From: Rotaria socialis
Taxonomy: Eukaryota; Rotifera; Eurotatoria; Philodinida; Philodinidae
DNA length: 64,000 nucleotides
Reading direction: 5' to 3'
Assembly (NCBI GenBank): GCA_905331475.1
Contig: CAJNYU010003629.1
Location: 153,740-217,739 of the forward strand
Part shown: positions 60,889 through 64,000 of the stretch, piece after piece
Numbering within the stretch: position 1 is the stretch's first letter
Layout: each line of letters starts with the position of its first letter
The notes under the pieces: generated by a model
What the model was told of the DNA's origin: nothing
What the model saw: only the letters and a program-made list of their open reading frames with translations
The model's database searches: none
Translations under genes and position numbers: made by a program

Positions 60889-61805
60889 TTGGCGAATCAC
60901 CAACAAAAGTTCTATGAAATTCAAAATGCTGAAAAAGTTCACGAGCTTCATTTGTAATTAGGTCGACCGCACCCTATATGAAAGATAAGACATAAATAAA
61001 AAGTTTTCCGTTGGCATACTTTTTCGATCAATGTGTGAAGTGCTCCGTCGATGTCACTTCTCTTGATGTGTAGAATAACAGTGCTGTTACCTTTCGTTGA
61101 GATCATGGAAAGTATCTGATAAAAATATACAACAGATAGAATAATGTGTGATATAAAAATCTCTGTAAAACCTCGTATTCCACAAGAAATTTTTTAAACC
61201 AGTCTTTCTTTTACTCATTATTTGTTGAAAATAGGCTCGTCTTCGTAAATTGCCTTGATGTTGGATGTTGTCTTCATACATCTATACTTTTCATGGTTTA
61301 ATTAGACACTTGTATAAGATTGTAAACAATGTGCTGAACTAGCTGAAGGGAAAACTGTCGAATACAAAATAAAGCGTGACAATCATGCCGATAGAAGTAA
61401 CCCACTAACTCAGAATAACATTCGAGACGCATCCTCGAATAGCACCATATTTTCTATTCTCATGATATTTTTAATGTTCCATGAAAGCTTAATCCATTAA
61501 TCGAGTTATATAGATTTCTACAAATAATAATAACAGATGAGCTTTCAATACCCATAGCGTCAAAAACTTTTGATAGACAAGAACATTACATTTAATACTT
61601 GTTGATTAATACGTGTATCGCTATCTAGTAGTTTTCGCTTGATTCCATCAATAACGCCATCGATGCTATTACAGAAAAGAAAATCTTTTCCAATGACAAC
61701 ATAGTAATTATACAACTCACTTAATTTTATTTGAGTTTATCATCGTACATATATGTGTAATCGAATTCATATTTGTTGCTGGTGATGTAGAGTTCAGCAC
61801 AGTTT
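60889..61805 (-). CDS. Exons of an unidentified minus-strand gene (partial)
   Basis: Four exon-like pieces have good splice signals. 61805-61721 and 61665-61599 join in phase and encode DGVIDGIKRKLLDSDTRINQ. A piece ending near 61170 encodes DWFKKFLVEYE and joins in phase to about 61127-61023, which encodes STVILHIKRSDIDGALHTL. That joins in phase to 60975-60889, encoding GAVDLITNEARELFQHFEFH and ending at GTAAGT. The link between the second and third pieces is not resolved, and neither end of the gene is seen. The content is clearly protein-like, but I cannot name the family. Its 5' side abuts a non-LTR retrotransposon, which may have displaced the rest. Confidence 0.5.
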
Positions 61806-61978
61806 CTAAGACAAAAATATGAAAAAACGAGTAAATGTTGAAAAATAACCAAATAAAAAAATGAATAATTCGTGCCCTAAAGAAGAGCTTAAAATACTTA
61901 GTTGTCAGCTAAATCGAAGTATTTCAACGATATAGCCAATTCGTTTCAACAACACATATTTATATCTCTAGTTAGGTT

Positions 61979-64000
61979 CTTTTTTTTTTTTATTATGCTC
62001 GTAAATGTAACACTCGGAAGTGCTTACATAAGAAAAAGAGAAATATAGATGTATAAGCGAAAAGCTACATCATTTTAAGCAAAGCGTTACAATTTTGCTA
62101 ACAATATATTATGCAGCGTACCAATTTTCGCTTGAAGGGATATTTGGAGAGTAAATAAATGAAAAATCGATTAAAATGTGAAAAAAGAAGAAGAAAAGAA
62201 AAGAGAGAAGTACTGATGATGATAAGCGGCAGCGAAGATACGTGAGTACATCGAACAGCTAGAAAAAAGAAGAAGAACAAACTAAAAGAAAGAACGAGAG
62301 AGAAAATGAAAGAAGAAATTTGTGTAAAGCATTACATTTATGCATCTTTCTGTGATATTAATTCGCATCAACAAAAGCCAACCACGTTAAAAGGAACGAT
62401 TCGTGTCGATCTTTCAATTGCCGCACACGACGTGTGCGAAAAAAATGACCAAGATGATCGTTTTTCCTTTTACAAAAATTATCCCAGCCAAATATATCTT
62501 CATAGAAGGCAGAAGAACCAAGATCAGTTATGAACATGGTTTTCAATCTGCGTTGAATATATTTTTTTACATAAAATTGTAAGGGCTGTTCAGAAGTGAC
62601 TTTCAATAGATTATGCGCAGAAACGAAGGGACAGCGATGCACCAACCGAAGACCTACTCGGAATTTTTGTTCTAATACATGTTGTTGAGATACTGGTAGA
62701 AGAGGGAAAAGGGGAAATAACCACGCAAAATGCGGAAAAGTGTACGCGAAGAAACATTGACGGAGCGCTTTACATGACATTCTACGACCAGATTTTATCC
62801 ATTTCAGTTTTCCTAGCGATCTCTGAATATTTCCTATGATTTTATCGACTGTTGGTTTCAACGAAAGTTTATCCGTCCAAGTAAATCCTAAGTATTTGAA
62901 TTCTTTGACTAACTCGATTTTGTTCCCGTCTATTGTTACGTTTACGATCGGTCTTTTAACTTGTGTGTGAAATAATTGTATTACGGTTTTAGAAACATTT
63001 AACGGCTGTTTCCACTTTTTTGAGTACATAAAAACCTGATTACAAACTCTTGTACCTTCTTTTTCTAAGTAGTCAATCATCGAACCTAATTTTTTCATTA
63101 TTGGCGGTTTAATTAATACACACAGGTCATCTGCAAATAAATGACATGAATGAGCTCCTAGATAATTTGTTAGATCTGAGTGAAACACTATAAATAAATA
63201 CGGACTAAGACTACTACCCTGCGGCAGTCCTATATTTATATTAAATATTTTCGAAGTTTTTTCACCATATTCTACGTAAGCTTTTCTTTCTTCTAACCAA
63301 CTATTAGTCATTTTTAATAAGTTGAAAGGCATACCCATTTTTTCTAGTTTACAGAGGAGAGCAGCATGCCATACACGATCATAAGCCTTTTGGTAATCAA
63401 CATATAGAGCAAGCGTCGGAATATTAGCTGCCATGTTGTTTTTCACTTCCTGGTATATCGAAAGTACTCGAGTTGGTAGCAGACATTTTGGGCGGAAACC
63501 AGATTGTTCTGGTGGTACTAAACGATTTGTTTCAGCCCACTGTCTAATTCTTAGTAAGAGCACTTTTTCAAACAGCTTTGAATGAGTAGCTAACAAGGAA
63601 ATTGGTCGAGTTTGCTCACACTTGGGGATACCCGATTTCAACTTATTTAGAGTAATGATTTTTGCAATTTTCCAGTCATCTGGATAACGACAGTCGTTTA
63701 ACCATGTATTGAAGCATTTAGCTAAGCACTCGATGTAACTTGGAGGAAGTTTTTTAATTATAAAGTTTGACACCGAGTCAAGGCCTGCTGATTTCTTAGG
63801 CTTTAAGGTTTTAATTATACGAGTAATTTCAGCAGTGCTAGTTTTTTCTACACTATCATTCAACACTGATAATCTATTCACCAACTCTTTATACTTCCTA
63901 TCTATCTGGTCTTCGTGTTCATTAGAACAATCCACTGCAGGTACTTTGAACTGTTCACTGTAGTACTGGAATAATTCATTTGTAATTCCTTCTGGTGTTG
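61979..64000 (-). mobile_element. Non-LTR retrotransposon, 3' part, continuing past the window
   Basis: The element contains the reverse-transcriptase frame 62358-64000 followed (minus strand) by about 370 bp of 3' untranslated sequence. It ends in an A-tract, seen as a run of T at about 61980-61992 on the plus strand. The 5' part lies beyond position 64000. Confidence 0.75.
62358..64000 (-). CDS. Reverse transcriptase of a LINE-type element (5' end outside)
   Basis: The frame is open from the right edge to TAG/TAA at 62358, 547 codons in the window; an internal GTG at 63935 is not a true start. RT motifs in order: KPKKSAGLDSVSNFIIKKLP, RPISLLATHSKLFEKVLL, EQSGFRPKCLLPTRVLSIYQ, LYVDYQKAYDRVWH (catalytic Asp in the A motif), GLPQGSSLSPYLF, LFADDLCV (the FADD catalytic pair) and FKYLGFTW. 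The spacing and the missing integrase place it in the Jockey/R1/CR1-like non-LTR group. The C-terminal 150 residues are Cys/His-poor apart from scattered residues. It copies its RNA into DNA at a nicked target. No stops or frameshifts are seen, so the element may be young. Confidence 0.9.
   Translation of the reverse strand, partial: TPEGITNELFQYYSEQFKVPAVDCSNEHEDQIDRKYKELVNRLSVLNDSVEKTSTAEITRIIKTLKPKKSAGLDSVSNFIIKKLPPSYIECLAKCFNTWLNDCRYPDDWKIAKIITLNKLKSGIPKCEQTRPISLLATHSKLFEKVLLLRIRQWAETNRLVPPEQSGFRPKCLLPTRVLSIYQEVKNNMAANIPTLALYVDYQKAYDRVWHAALLCKLEKMGMPFNLLKMTNSWLEERKAYVEYGEKTSKIFNINIGLPQGSSLSPYLFIVFHSDLTNYLGAHSCHLFADDLCVLIKPPIMKKLGSMIDYLEKEGTRVCNQVFMYSKKWKQPLNVSKTVIQLFHTQVKRPIVNVTIDGNKIELVKEFKYLGFTWTDKLSLKPTVDKIIGNIQRSLGKLKWIKSGRRMSCKALRQCFFAYTFPHFAWLFPLFPLLPVSQQHVLEQKFRVGLRLVHRCPFVSAHNLLKVTSEQPLQFYVKKYIQRRLKTMFITDLGSSAFYEDIFGWDNFCKRKNDHLGHFFRTRRVRQLKDRHESFLLTWLAFVDAN

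Overview
The window looks like nuclear DNA of a bdelloid rotifer, or a very close relative. The DNA is AT-rich and animal-like, with mostly short GT-AG introns. It carries an ADP-ribosyltransferase fused to kinesin-light-chain-type TPR repeats, a GT15-like mannosyltransferase remnant, many small DNA transposons, and scattered short tracts of TGTGGG, the telomere repeat described for Adineta. The species call is an inference from these traits, not from a database match.

Region 1-33 kb is accessory and repeat-laden. It holds a broken trypsin-like protease, a KCTD-type BTB gene split by a hAT-type MITE, a block of short transposons and foldbacks (7.6-13 kb), and three larger intact-looking genes: a dynamin/Mx-like GTPase (13765-16609), an ART-TPR gene (18057-20555) and a six-exon AAA+ ATPase with a C-terminal Cys/His zinc-type module (22716-27393, minus). 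A GT15 fragment, a 21-bp minisatellite, two foldbacks and a pair of nested hAT elements follow. Mx-like, ART-TPR and AAA+ genes side by side could form an inducible defence neighbourhood, but that is inference only.

Region 34-57 kb is core chromosome with conserved multi-exon genes: a LOTUS/OST-HTH gene (+), DNA primase small subunit PRIM1 (-), mitochondrial ATP synthase gamma (-), a Musashi/hnRNP-like single-RRM protein (+, head-to-head with ATP synthase), a nucleoredoxin/tryparedoxin-like protein (-) and DNA polymerase beta (+). A piggyBac-type element carrying a foldback that itself carries a hAT MITE sits at 46.7-48.4 kb. Splice phases were chained by hand and give complete frames for PRIM1 (458 aa), ATP synthase gamma (318 aa), the RRM protein (260 aa), POLB (331 aa), the AAA+ protein (1206 aa), the Mx-like protein (688 aa) and the redoxin (146 aa).

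Region 57-64 kb is again repeat-rich. It has a MITE of the same family as one at 12.7 kb, exons of an unidentified minus-strand gene, and a non-LTR retrotransposon whose reverse-transcriptase frame runs off the right edge.

The most striking observations are: one PRIM1 intron with U12-type AT-AC signals that is the only phase-consistent join found; a candidate 19-nt intron (or frameshift) in ATP synthase gamma; a precise 8-bp-TSD MITE insertion whose own terminus supplies the stop codon; a repeated motif of inverted telomere-like tracts; and both N bases of the window sitting exactly at the edge of near-perfect inverted duplications.
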